Shown: in pieces, positions 1 through 7,722 of the stretch | Position numbering within the stretch: position 1 is the first letter of the stretch | Layout: every line of letters starts with the position of its first letter | Origin: JBEVMS01 sp040508515 | GTDB taxonomy: Bacteria; Pseudomonadota; Gammaproteobacteria; Xanthomonadales; Rhodanobacteraceae | Direction of reading: 5' to 3' | Length of the DNA: 8,996 bases | Assembly (NCBI GenBank): GCA_040508515.1 | Contig: JBEVMS010000249.1 | Span: 1 to 8,996 of the forward strand | Program-made: the position numbers and the translations under genes | The notes under the pieces: model-generated | The model's database searches: none | Told to the model about the DNA's origin: nothing | The model's input: only the letters and a program-made list of their open reading frames with translations

Positions 1-1
1 G

Positions 2-2038
2 TCCGCCGATGCCGACGACAGCCGCTACGCCAGCGACTTCAGCCACCCGGACGAACACGCCGCTGCCGGCGATTACCAGGTAACACTGGCCAACGGCGTG
101 GCGGTGGAACTCAGCGCCGCCACGCGCAGCGGCATCGGCAGCTTCGCGTTTCCCGCTGGCCAGCCGGCCAACCTGTTGATCCGCAGCGCCGATTCCGAAG
201 TCGGCAGCAGCGCGGCGCAGGCACGGGTTGATCGCGCCGCGCGCACGGTCAGCGGTTCGGTCACCAGCGGCAACTTCTGCGGTTATCTGTCGAAGGCCGA
301 CCGGCGCAGCTATTACACGCTGTACTTCGTCGCCCAGTTCGACCAGCCGATCCTTGGCGGCGGCAGCTGGCAGGATGGCAAGCTCAACCCGGACAGCACC
401 AGCGCGACTGGCGGCACCGGTTACGGCGCCAAGGGCTTTCCGCCGATCGGCAAGGGCTCCGGCGTGTGGCTGAACTTCGCCCCCGGCAGCACGTTGGGCG
501 TGCGGGTCGGCATTTCGTATGTCAGCGCGGCCAATGCGCAGGCCAATCTCGACGCCGAAATCCCCCACGACACCAGCCTCGCCCAGGTGCGCCAGGCAGC
601 CACGGCGGCGTGGGATCAGGCGCTGGGCCATATCGCCATCGACGGCGGCAGCGCCGACCAGCGCAGCAGCTTCTATACCGCGCTGTACCATGTGATGGCG
701 CATCCCAACATCTATAGCGACGTCAACGGCCAGTACACCGGTTTCGACCAGCGCGTGCACCAACTGGAGCCCGACCAGCAGGCGCAGTACGCCAATTTCT
801 CCGGCTGGGACATCTACCGCTCGCACCTGCAACTGGTCACCTGGTTGTACCCGCAAGTGGGCAGCGACATCGCGCAGTCGCTGTACAACCAGGCCAAGCA
901 GAACGGCGGCGAATGGGATCGCTGGACGCACAACGCCGGCGGCACCCATGTAATGAGCGGCGATCCGTCCGCGCCCGCGCTGGCGGATATCGTGGCCTTC
1001 GGCGGCAGCGGATTCGACCTCGCTGGCGCCTACGACTCGCTCTATCGCGCGGCAACCGTGCCGACCGCGCACGATCTGTCCGACGAGGGCTGCAACGTGG
1101 AATGCGTCGGTCAGCGTCCCTCGCTCGATCAATGGCTGAGCCTGCACTACATCGCCGCGCACTCGCATGCCTGGGGCGGCGCCGGCGAAACGCTGGAAGA
1201 CGCCAGCGCCGACTTCGCCCTGTCCGAGTTGGCCGGGCGATTGAATCGTCCCGCGCAGCAACGCGAGCTGCTGGCCCGCGCCGGCTACTGGCGCAACCTC
1301 TACAACCCCAAGGCGACGCCGACGCAGGGCTACATCCAGAACCGCAACGCCGACGGCAGCTGGCCGGCCTTCACGCCGGATACCGACGAAGGCTTCGTCG
1401 AAGGCAGCGCGGCGGTTTATCTGTGGATGGTGCCGTTCGACGTGCAGGGTTTGTTCGACACCCTGGGCGGCACCGACTCGGCGCGCGCGCGGCTGGATAC
1501 GTTCTTCCATCAGCCCGATGGCCGCTGGGCGCTGACCAAGGCCGGCCCGCTGCATGCCGAACTGGACAACGAACCCTCGATTGCCACGCCGTGGCTGTAC
1601 GACTTCGCCGGCCAGCCGTGGCAGACCCAGGCCGCGCTGCGCCAGGTGCTCGATACCTTGTGGAGCAATACGCCGGCGGGCATCCCCGGCAACGATGACC
1701 TGGGCGAGATGTCCTCCTGGTATGTCTGGACCGCGCTGGGGCTGTACCCGGAAATTCCCGGCCGCGCCGAACTGCTGGTGGGCAGTCCCTTGTTTCCACG
1801 AGCGCGCATTGCCAGCGCCGGTCGCGAGCTGCGCATCGAGGCGCCAAACGCCTCGACGCAGAACCTCTACGTACACGGCCTGCATTTGAACGGCCAGTCC
1901 TATGCGCGGCCCTGGTTGCCAGCGTCGGTAATCGCCCACGGCGGGGAGTTGCAGTTCGACATGGCCACCACGCCAGATCCCCACTGGGGCAGCGCCGCCA
2001 CGGACGCACCGCCTTCGTTCGCGCCGCCCAAGGGTTAA
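2..2038 (+). CDS. GH92 family alpha-mannosidase-type glycosidase, 5'-truncated by window edge
   Basis: The frame is open from position 2 to TAA at 2036-2038, giving 678 residues; the N-terminus, including any signal peptide, is outside the window. GH92 enzymes are Ca2+-dependent exo-acting alpha-mannosidases, usually periplasmic or secreted and about 740-800 residues long, so perhaps 80-120 residues are missing. Visible family signatures, in order, are SHPDEHAAAGDYQVTLANG near the left edge (N-terminal beta-sandwich), HPNIYSDVNGQYTGFD, GWDIYRSHLQL and WGGAGETLEDASADFALSELA. Then come GFVEGSAAVYLWMVPFD (general-acid region, Glu codon 1400-1402), NEPSIATPWLYDFAGQPWQTQ (split here as NEPS plus PWLYDFAGQPWQTQ), and GNDDLGEMSSWYVWTALGLYP (acidic residues at codons 1694-1699). 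An internal GTG at 98 lies inside the conserved N-domain and is not the start. Linkage specificity cannot be told. A strong hairpin follows the stop. It does not look functionally tied to the downstream molybdoenzyme operon. Confidence 0.93.
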   Translation, partial: SADADDSRYASDFSHPDEHAAAGDYQVTLANGVAVELSAATRSGIGSFAFPAGQPANLLIRSADSEVGSSAAQARVDRAARTVSGSVTSGNFCGYLSKADRRSYYTLYFVAQFDQPILGGGSWQDGKLNPDSTSATGGTGYGAKGFPPIGKGSGVWLNFAPGSTLGVRVGISYVSAANAQANLDAEIPHDTSLAQVRQAATAAWDQALGHIAIDGGSADQRSSFYTALYHVMAHPNIYSDVNGQYTGFDQRVHQLEPDQQAQYANFSGWDIYRSHLQLVTWLYPQVGSDIAQSLYNQAKQNGGEWDRWTHNAGGTHVMSGDPSAPALADIVAFGGSGFDLAGAYDSLYRAATVPTAHDLSDEGCNVECVGQRPSLDQWLSLHYIAAHSHAWGGAGETLEDASADFALSELAGRLNRPAQQRELLARAGYWRNLYNPKATPTQGYIQNRNADGSWPAFTPDTDEGFVEGSAAVYLWMVPFDVQGLFDTLGGTDSARARLDTFFHQPDGRWALTKAGPLHAELDNEPSIATPWLYDFAGQPWQTQAALRQVLDTLWSNTPAGIPGNDDLGEMSSWYVWTALGLYPEIPGRAELLVGSPLFPRARIASAGRELRIEAPNASTQNLYVHGLHLNGQSYARPWLPASVIAHGGELQFDMATTPDPHWGSAATDAPPSFAPPKG

Positions 2039-2054
2039 ACGCACTGGCGGCGAG

Positions 2055-2088
2055 CAGCGCGTCGGCCCCGAAGGCCGCCGACGCGCTG
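2055..2088. terminator. Strong hairpin after the GH92 stop, probable terminator
   Basis: Positions 2055-2066 (CAGCGCGTCGGC) pair perfectly with 2077-2088, a 12-bp GC-rich stem closing a 10-nt loop, beginning 17 nt after the TAA. No T-tract follows, so it is not a textbook Rho-independent terminator. It may stop or slow polymerase, or protect the 3' end of the mRNA. The perfect stem makes chance unlikely; the role is inferred from position. Confidence 0.5.
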
Positions 2089-2217
2089 AGCGGGCGCACG
2101 ATGTGCGATGTTTCGCGTCATTTGTCGACGGTATGAGCGTTGGCGCGAGGGTTCAGCCTCGCTGCCACCCGCCGGCCCAGGATCAACGGATCGCCCTGAA
2201 TCGTCCGGTGAAATATT

Positions 2218-2227
2218 CTTCATGAAG
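2218..2227. promoter_or_regulatory. Perfect 10-bp palindrome CTTCATGAAG, possible operator
   Basis: The perfect inverted repeat CTTCATGAAG overlaps the AT-rich patch about 200 bp upstream of iorA, next to the TATTCT hexamer at 2214-2219. A dimeric regulator could bind such a site near a promoter. No second copy was noticed and no regulator gene is in the window, so this is only a candidate; a 10-bp palindrome can arise by chance. Confidence 0.2.
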
Positions 2228-2408
2228 CCCCGCCGACGCTCGCCCGTATCATTAACGGCAATCTCAGGAAGCGGCCGCGTGGACCGAAAAACACCGGTCA
2301 GATTTTTGCGCACCGGCGGGACTTCAGCCCCAACCTGTTCCGCCGTGACGCGATTCTGGCCTGTTGCCATGGCGCGTCGCCGCCGTTTCGCCAGCCATAC
2401 AGCCAGCC

Positions 2409-2413
2409 AGGAG
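2409..2413 (+). promoter_or_regulatory. Ribosome binding site deciding the iorA start
   Basis: AGGAG lies 9 nt before the ATG at 2423. It supports that ATG over the earlier in-frame ATG at 2108, and the protein from 2423 starts exactly where the ferredoxin-like fold begins (MIALTVNGQ). Confidence 0.75.
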
Positions 2414-2422
2414 CAACCACGC

Positions 2423-2926
2423 ATGATTGCGTTGACAGTAAACGGGCAACAGCACTCGATCGACGCCCCACCGGACATGCCCCTGCTGTGGGCGCTGCGC
2501 GACCTGGTCGGGCTGACCGGTACCAAGTTCGGTTGCGGCATCGCCCAATGCGGCGCCTGCACCGTGCACTTGGACGGACAGCCGGTGCGTTCGTGCGTGC
2601 TGCCGGTCGGCGGCCTCGCCGGCAAGGCGATCACCACCATTGAGGCGATCGCGCAAAACCCGGTCGGCCAGAAAGTGCAGCAGGCGTGGCTGGACATCGA
2701 CGTGGTGCAATGCGGCTACTGCCAGTCCGGCCAGGTGATGGCCGCGACCGCGCTACTGACCCGCACGCCACAGCCGACGGATGCCGATATCGACGCAGCG
2801 ATGGCGGGCAACATCTGCCGCTGCGGCACCTACGTGCGCATCCGCGAGGCGATCAAGCTGGTCGCCACCGGCCACACCGACGCCATGCGCACCCTGGCCG
2901 ACGCCGCACCGGGAGCCGACGCATGA
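2423..2926 (+). CDS. iorA: Two-[2Fe-2S] small subunit of an Ior-type molybdenum hydroxylase
   Basis: The 167-residue protein is the electron-transfer subunit of a xanthine-oxidase-family enzyme; the symbol is family-level only. The N-terminal plant-type ferredoxin domain (about 1-75) has Cys38, Cys43, Cys46 (CGIAQCGAC) and Cys58. The C-terminal helical [2Fe-2S] domain has Cys97, Cys100 (QCGYCQSGQ) and Cys132, Cys134 (NICRCGTY). All eight cluster ligands are therefore present. Length is close to the ~150 residues usual for IorA, with a slightly longer tail. The start is chosen from AGGAG at 2409-2413. There is no signal peptide, so export would depend on riding with the Tat-targeted large subunit, as known for related enzymes. 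Its TGA overlaps the next ATG (ATGA at 2923-2926), indicating translational coupling. The substrate is unknown, so isoquinoline should not be assumed. Confidence 0.92.
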   Translation: MIALTVNGQQHSIDAPPDMPLLWALRDLVGLTGTKFGCGIAQCGACTVHLDGQPVRSCVLPVGGLAGKAITTIEAIAQNPVGQKVQQAWLDIDVVQCGYCQSGQVMAATALLTRTPQPTDADIDAAMAGNICRCGTYVRIREAIKLVATGHTDAMRTLADAAPGADA

Positions 2927-5193
2927 ATACGTCAGTTCGCGATGCTTCCGGCGTCGATCAGAGCCGCCGTCGGGCGCTGAAGTTCGGTGGCCTGACCGTA
3001 GGTTTTTTGTGGCTGGGCGGTAGCGTCGGCAAGGCGCTTGGCGCCGTTGCACCAACCCCAGGCGATGCCACGGCCGCCGCCGTGGCCGACGGCAATCCGC
3101 CGTTCGCGCCCAATGCGTTTATCCGCATCGACCTGGACGGCAGCGTGCGTCTGGTGATGCCGTTCGTCGAGATGGGTCAATCGATCTACACCGGCACCGC
3201 CATGCTGCTGTCCGAAGAGTTGGGCGTGGGCCTGGATCAAGTGCGCGTCGAGCACGCGCCGCCGGACGACAAGCTCTACGGCAACGCTGCCCTGGGCTTG
3301 CAGGTTACCGGCGGCTCCACCAGCACCCGTGTCGGTTGGCAGGGCCTGCGTGAAGCCGGCGCCGTAGCGCGCACCTTGCTGGTCAGCGCGGCGGCCACGC
3401 AGTGGAAGGTCGATCCGGCCAGTTGCACGGTGGAACGCGGCCAAGTGATCCATAGCGCCTCCGGGCGCCAGCTCGGCTTCGGCGCGCTGGCCAGCGCCGC
3501 TGGCAAGCTGCCGCTGCCCAGCGCCCCGGTCAAGCTCAAAGACGCCAAGGATTTCCAGCTGATCGGCAAGCCCTGGCGGCGGGTCGATGCGCAGATCAAG
3601 GTCAACGGCACGGCGCAGTTCGGCATCGACGTGCGCGTGCCCGGCATGAAGATCGCCACCGTACAGGCCTGCCCGACCTTCGGCGGCAAGCTCAAGGCGG
3701 TCGACGAACGCCCCGCCCACGCGATTCCCGGCGTGCTGGCGGTGATCAAGCTGGATAACGCTGTGGCGGTGGTCGGCGAGCATTTCTGGGCCGCCAAGCA
3801 GGGCCTGGCCGCACTGGATATCGCATGGGACCACGGCGCCAACGCCACGCTGGACACCGCCGCGCTGGAAGCGGCGCTGGAAGAAAGCTCGCGCAACGGC
3901 ACCCCGATCCTCGGCCGCAAGGTCGGCCAGGACCACGGTGAAGGCAAGCTGGTGGAGGCGGCCTATCACCTGCCGATGCTGGCGCACGCCCCGATGGAGC
4001 CGATGAACACCACCGTGCACGTCACCGCCGATCTGTGCGAAGTGTGGGTCGGCACGCAGGTGCCGGCGCGCGCGGCGGCGGCGGCGGCCAAGATGTCCGG
4101 TCTGCCGCCGGAGAAAGTCCTGCTGCACAACCAATACCTGGGCGGCGGCTTCGGCCGCCGGCTGGAAACCGACTCGGTCGAGCAGGCGGTGCTGATCGCC
4201 AAGCAGCTCAGCTACCCGGTCAAGGTGATCTGGACGCGCGAAGAAGACATCCGCCACGACCTGTGCCGCCCGATGTACTACGACCGCATCAGCGCCAACG
4301 TGGATGGTCAGGGCATGCCGACCTTCTGGCGCGACCGCATCACCGGCGGCACCGTGCTGGGTCGTTGGGCGCCGATGGGCCTGACCAAGGAAGGCCTCGA
4401 CGGCGACGCGGTGGAATGCGCCGCCAATCCGCCCTACGCGCTGCCCAATCTCTACGTCGACTGGGTACGTCACGACATGCCCGAAGGCTTGCTGGTGGGC
4501 TGGTGGCGTGGCGTGGGCCCCACTCACAACCTCTTCGTGGTGGAAAGCTTCATCGATGAACTGGCGCACTCGGCCGGTCAAAGCCCGCTGGCTTACCGGC
4601 GCGCGCTGCTGAAAGACAATCCGCGCACGCTGGCGCTGCTGGAGCTGGCCGCCGAGAAGATCGGCTGGGACAAGGGGCCGTTGCCAGCGCGCGTCGGCCG
4701 CGGCATCGCGGTGGGCGAAGCGTTCGGCAGCCGCGTCTGCGTGATCGCCGAAGTCGAAGTGACGCCGCAGGGCGACGTCCACTTGCGCCGCGCGGTGGCG
4801 GCGCTGGACTGTGGCATGGCGGTCAATCCCAGCTCGGTCGAATCGCAGATCCAGGGTGGCCTGATGTTCGGCTTCAGCGCCGCGCTGTTCAGCGGCATCA
4901 CCGTCAAGCAAGGCGCGATCGAGCAATCCAACTTCAACGATTACCGCATCCTGCGGCTCAACGAAGCGCCGAAGATCGAGCTATACCGCGTCGATAGCAG
5001 CGAATCGCCCGGCGGCATCGGCGAGGTCGGCACGGCGATCGCCGCCCCGGCACTCAACAACGCGATCTTCGCCGCCACCGGCGTGCGTCTGCGCCGCTTG
5101 CCGATCGATCGCCAAGCATTGATCCAGAGTGAGGACGCCATGCACCAAGTCATCGCCAGCATCGACAGCAATGGGACGGAGATAACCGCATGA
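2923..5193 (+). CDS. iorB: Molybdopterin-binding large subunit of an Ior-type oxidoreductase, Tat-like leader
   Basis: The 756-residue protein is the catalytic Mo subunit, of normal length for IorB (~750-780). Residues 14-40 form a twin-arginine-like leader (SRRRALKFGG, then a hydrophobic stretch), pointing to folded export to the periplasm. Residues 64-115, with FVEMGQSIYTGTAM, match the Mo-cofactor segment typically near the N-terminus of IorB proteins. The hammerhead domain begins near 226 (KVNGTAQFGIDV). Further Mo-cofactor motifs are HAPMEPMNTTV (355-365), LGGGFGRR (406-413), WWRGVGPTHN (527-536) and PGGIGEVG (696-703), where Glu701 is the expected catalytic base of the family. The start ATG at 2923 is preceded by GGGAG (2911-2915) and overlaps the iorA stop; the frame is open further upstream inside iorA but that is shadow sequence. 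The stop overlaps the cytochrome start (ATGA at 5190-5193). The family includes aldehyde and N-heterocycle oxidising enzymes; the substrate is not predictable here. Confidence 0.93.
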   Translation: MNTSVRDASGVDQSRRRALKFGGLTVGFLWLGGSVGKALGAVAPTPGDATAAAVADGNPPFAPNAFIRIDLDGSVRLVMPFVEMGQSIYTGTAMLLSEELGVGLDQVRVEHAPPDDKLYGNAALGLQVTGGSTSTRVGWQGLREAGAVARTLLVSAAATQWKVDPASCTVERGQVIHSASGRQLGFGALASAAGKLPLPSAPVKLKDAKDFQLIGKPWRRVDAQIKVNGTAQFGIDVRVPGMKIATVQACPTFGGKLKAVDERPAHAIPGVLAVIKLDNAVAVVGEHFWAAKQGLAALDIAWDHGANATLDTAALEAALEESSRNGTPILGRKVGQDHGEGKLVEAAYHLPMLAHAPMEPMNTTVHVTADLCEVWVGTQVPARAAAAAAKMSGLPPEKVLLHNQYLGGGFGRRLETDSVEQAVLIAKQLSYPVKVIWTREEDIRHDLCRPMYYDRISANVDGQGMPTFWRDRITGGTVLGRWAPMGLTKEGLDGDAVECAANPPYALPNLYVDWVRHDMPEGLLVGWWRGVGPTHNLFVVESFIDELAHSAGQSPLAYRRALLKDNPRTLALLELAAEKIGWDKGPLPARVGRGIAVGEAFGSRVCVIAEVEVTPQGDVHLRRAVAALDCGMAVNPSSVESQIQGGLMFGFSAALFSGITVKQGAIEQSNFNDYRILRLNEAPKIELYRVDSSESPGGIGEVGTAIAAPALNNAIFAATGVRLRRLPIDRQALIQSEDAMHQVIASIDSNGTEITA

Positions 5194-6509
5194 AGACATT
5201 CAAACGCATCGTGCTGACGCTGATCGTATTGCTACTGATCGGCGCGGGCGCCTACGTGCTGCTCAATCGCGCTGACGGTAACCCTGGCCAGGCACCGGCA
5301 ATCAGCGGCGCCCCGGCCAGCGCCGCTCAGCTCGCCCGCGGTGAATACCTGACCAAGGCCGCGGACTGCATCGCCTGTCATACCGTGCCCGGCGGCGGCA
5401 AGGCGTTTGCCGGCGGGGTGGCGTTCAAGCTGCCCTTCGGCACCATCTACTCGAGCAATATCACCGCCGACAAGACCACCGGTATCGGCAACTGGAGCGA
5501 CGATCAATTCGTGCGCGCGGTGCGCGAAGGCATCCGCAACGATGGCGCGCATCTGTACCCGGCCTTCCCCTACACCTCGTACACCGCGCTCAGCCGTGAC
5601 GACGTGCTGGCGATCAAGGCCTACCTGTTCAGCCTGCCCACGGTGACGCAGGTCGCGCCGGCCAACCAGTTGTCGTTCCCGTTCGATCAGCGCTGGGCGA
5701 TGGGCTTCTGGAATGCGGCGTTCTTCAAGAGCCAGCGTTTCGAAGCCGATCCGAGCAAGTCCGCGCAATGGAACGCCGGCGCTTACCTGGCCACCGCGCT
5801 GGGCCACTGCGCCGAGTGCCATACGCCACGCAACTTCGCCTTCGCGATGCGCCGCAGTGACGATCTGTCCGGTGCGGAACTGCAAGGCTGGCAGGCCTAC
5901 AACATCACCAGCGACAAGACCTACGGCATCGGCGCGTGGAGCGACCAGCAACTGACCGACTACCTGCGCAGCGGGCATGCCGACGGTCGCGGCTCGGCCG
6001 CCGGTCCGATGGGTGAAGTGGTGGCCTACAGCCTGCAGCACTTGACCCCGGAAGACACCGCCGCCCTGGTCAGCTACCTGCGCGATATGCCAGCCCGTCG
6101 TGGTGATAATCCGATCACCATCGACGCCGCGCCGGCGCAGTTGACCGGTGCCTCCAACGCGGCCCCGGCCAGCGACGATCTGAAGGCCGCCACCGATGAC
6201 GCCGGCCTCAAACTGTTCGCTGGCGCCTGCGCCAGTTGCCATCAGTGGAACGGCCTGGGCCAGCAAAGCCGCTATGCCAGCCTGGCCGGTACGCGCGGGG
6301 TGAACGATCCCAGCGGCACCAATATCAGCCAGATCATCCTCAACGGCGCCAACTTCCACGTCGATCAGCATGAAATCTTCATGCCCGAGTTCGGCAAGGC
6401 TTATTCCGATGCCGAAATCGCCGCGCTCAGCAACTACGTGATCCACCACTTCGGCAACAAAACCGGCACCCTCACCGCCGGCGACATCGCCAAGCGTCGC
6501 GAGCTATAA
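5190..6509 (+). CDS. Membrane-anchored tri-haem cytochrome c, electron acceptor of the molybdoenzyme
   Basis: The 439-residue protein has three CxxCH haem c sites: CIACH at 60-64, CAECH at 207-211 and CASCH at 347-351. An N-terminal hydrophobic helix (about 5-25, after MKTFKR) is a signal anchor placing the haem domains in the periplasm. The fold order matches the AdhB/gluconate dehydrogenase cytochrome subunit family often encoded beside Ior-type enzymes. Likely axial Met ligands are Met273 (GPMGEV) for haem 2 and Met398 (FMPEFG) for haem 3. The usual haem-1 position reads LYPAFPYTSY, with Phe126 where AdhB proteins have Met. The start is the ATG at 5190, behind GGACGGAG (5173-5180) and overlapping the previous stop. 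Inferred role: take electrons from the Fe-S subunit and pass them to the respiratory chain. No FAD subunit is encoded beside it. Confidence 0.92.
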   Translation: MKTFKRIVLTLIVLLLIGAGAYVLLNRADGNPGQAPAISGAPASAAQLARGEYLTKAADCIACHTVPGGGKAFAGGVAFKLPFGTIYSSNITADKTTGIGNWSDDQFVRAVREGIRNDGAHLYPAFPYTSYTALSRDDVLAIKAYLFSLPTVTQVAPANQLSFPFDQRWAMGFWNAAFFKSQRFEADPSKSAQWNAGAYLATALGHCAECHTPRNFAFAMRRSDDLSGAELQGWQAYNITSDKTYGIGAWSDQQLTDYLRSGHADGRGSAAGPMGEVVAYSLQHLTPEDTAALVSYLRDMPARRGDNPITIDAAPAQLTGASNAAPASDDLKAATDDAGLKLFAGACASCHQWNGLGQQSRYASLAGTRGVNDPSGTNISQIILNGANFHVDQHEIFMPEFGKAYSDAEIAALSNYVIHHFGNKTGTLTAGDIAKRREL

Positions 6510-6518
6510 CGGCAGCGG

Positions 6519-6549
6519 GCGGCGCCCTCGTGCAGCGCGAGGACGCCGC
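6519..6549. other. Hairpin after the cytochrome gene
   Basis: Positions 6519-6530 pair with 6538-6549 across a 7-nt loop in a 12-bp stem with one internal C-A mismatch on the + strand. On the complementary strand the same position becomes a G-U wobble, so the minus-strand RNA would pair fully. It starts 10 nt after the TAA. There is no T-tract, so it may be an attenuating, processing or stabilising structure rather than a full terminator. Confidence 0.4.
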
Positions 6550-6561
6550 AATCGCCACGGG

Positions 6562-6583
6562 GGCGCCGCCACAAGGCAGCGCC
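6562..6583. other. Second hairpin between the cytochrome and xdhC genes
   Basis: GGCGCCGCC (6562-6570), ACAA loop, then GGCAGCGCC (6575-6583) form a 9-bp stem with one C-A mismatch on the + strand, again a G-U wobble on the minus strand. Together with the hairpin just upstream it fills much of the 121-bp gap. It could separate expression of the structural genes from the maturation genes. No T-tract follows. Confidence 0.35.
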
Positions 6584-6630
6584 ACCGTTCGCGCGAGGCG
6601 CTGATCCTTCGCACGCTTCAAGGCCGCTCG

Positions 6631-7722
6631 ATGAATTCACCGCAAGAACTGCACAGCCTCATCCAGGCCTTGCGCGCATGGCAGGGCCGCCGCTTCGCCG
6701 GCGGCGCTGCGCTCGCCACCATCACCCGCACCCAGGGTTCCACCTTCCGCCGCACCGGCACCAGCATGCTGGTGTTGGGCGACGGCGCGGTGGTCTGCGC
6801 CCTGGCTGGCGGCTGCCCACAACGCGATATCGTGCAGCGCGCGCTGGAAGTGATCGCCAGTGGCATCGCGCAGCGAATCGGCTACAACGCCGAGTCGGGG
6901 CTGGATGTGCTGATGGAGATGGGCTGCGGCGGCGAGCTTGAAGTACTGATCGAACCGCTGCTGGACGCCGCCGCCATCGCCCATCTGGACGCGCTGGAAA
7001 CCAGCCTGGCCGCACGTCAGCCGGCCTGGATGGCCAGCGTGTTTTCTCCCGGCGCGCCCGGCCAGCCGCGCCGCAGCGTGTGGAACACGCAGGGCCTGTT
7101 GTTCGATGGCATCGCCGATCCGGTTCTGCTGCAGGCGATCCAGACGCATCCGGTCACGCCCGAAGCCGCGCAGCGCCCGCGCCTGTTGCAACTCACCGCC
7201 AGCAGCGGCGCGGTCGAGGTGCTGCTGGAACCGTTGCTGCCGCCGCTCTCGCTGGTGATCGTCGGCAGCGGCGCCGGTGCGCAGGCATTGGCGCCTCTGG
7301 CGCATGGCCTGGGCTGGCAAGTGACCCTGGTCGAACAAGACGCCGCGCGCCTGACGCCACACGCTTCGCCCATCCTGCGCACGCTGTGCGCCGCGCCCAC
7401 CACCCTGACGCAGAAAATGACCCTGGATCGCTACACCGCGGCGGTGCTGATGACGCACAACCTGGAGCAGGACATCGCCTACCTGCGCGCGCTCAAAGCC
7501 GAGCCGCTGGCCTATCTGGGGGTGATCGGCTCGCGCGAGCGGGTCGCCTCGATCGTCGCGGCCATCGAACCGGCACCAGCGCAGTTGTACGCCCCCGCCG
7601 GCTTGGACATCGGCTCGGAAACCCCGCATGAAATCGCCCTGGCGATCACCGCCGAAATCCAGGCCGCCAGCCACGGCCGTAGCGGCCGCTCGCTGCGCCA
7701 AAGCCACGGCCCGATCCATTGA
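6631..7722 (+). CDS. xdhC: XdhC-family molybdenum cofactor insertion chaperone
   Basis: The 363-residue protein belongs to the XdhC/CoxI/PaoD family, cytoplasmic chaperones that bind the Mo cofactor, support its sulfuration and load it into the large subunit. The N-terminal domain (about 15-110) shows TRTQGSTFRRTGTSMLV, AGGCPQRDI (Cys62) and MGCGGELEVLIEPL (Cys99). The C-terminal Rossmann domain (about 207-345) has LVIVGSGAGAQAL, VLMTHNLEQDIAYL, YLGVIGSRER and GLDIGSETPHEIALAI, all family signatures. The tail ends SHGPIH. The ATG at 6631 is preceded by a weak AAGG (6620-6623). It sits 121 bp after the cytochrome gene, with two hairpins between, and may share its transcript or use a separate one. 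The TGA at 7720-7722 is nested with a TTG at 7719-7721. The last ~50 residues recur in diverged form immediately downstream. The symbol is family-level; its client is presumably the upstream enzyme. Confidence 0.9.
   Translation: MNSPQELHSLIQALRAWQGRRFAGGAALATITRTQGSTFRRTGTSMLVLGDGAVVCALAGGCPQRDIVQRALEVIASGIAQRIGYNAESGLDVLMEMGCGGELEVLIEPLLDAAAIAHLDALETSLAARQPAWMASVFSPGAPGQPRRSVWNTQGLLFDGIADPVLLQAIQTHPVTPEAAQRPRLLQLTASSGAVEVLLEPLLPPLSLVIVGSGAGAQALAPLAHGLGWQVTLVEQDAARLTPHASPILRTLCAAPTTLTQKMTLDRYTAAVLMTHNLEQDIAYLRALKAEPLAYLGVIGSRERVASIVAAIEPAPAQLYAPAGLDIGSETPHEIALAITAEIQAASHGRSGRSLRQSHGPIH

Larger units (their letters stand above)
2039..2422. other. 384-bp intergenic region between the GH92 gene and the Ior operon
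   Basis: I see no convincing gene here. The iorA reading frame happens to be open back to an ATG at 2108, but that stretch lacks recognisable protein sequence and is arginine- and proline-rich in a way typical of read-through of GC-rich noncoding DNA. The region holds a strong hairpin just after the GH92 stop (2055-2088) and a second, weaker one (2145-2150 pairing with 2157-2162, perfect 6 bp, 6-nt loop). It also holds an AT-richer patch around 2207-2225 containing a palindrome, and the iorA ribosome binding site. Possible -10-like hexamers are TATTCT at 2214-2219 and TATCAT at 2247-2252. Neither has a good -35 at normal spacing, so the operon promoter is not identified. Confidence 0.6.

Noticed and set aside
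2932..4926. 664-residue open frame on the - strand opposite the large subunit
   Set aside because: It is antisense to a well-supported gene with many conserved motifs. Its His/Asp/Arg/Ala-rich composition is typical of a complementary-frame shadow in GC-rich DNA, and no domain is recognisable.
5232..6449. 405-residue open frame on the - strand opposite the cytochrome gene
   Set aside because: It mirrors the cytochrome coding sequence, shows no recognisable motif, and is explained by the GC-rich codon bias of the + strand.
2423..6509. Xanthine dehydrogenase for purine catabolism
   Set aside because: No FAD subunit or purine genes are present. A Tat-like leader, the IorB-type N-terminal Mo-cofactor segment and a cytochrome c partner fit the Ior type better.
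6637..7719. 360-residue open frame on the - strand opposite xdhC
   Set aside because: It is a shadow of xdhC with Arg/Gln/Ala-rich low-complexity sequence and no independent support.
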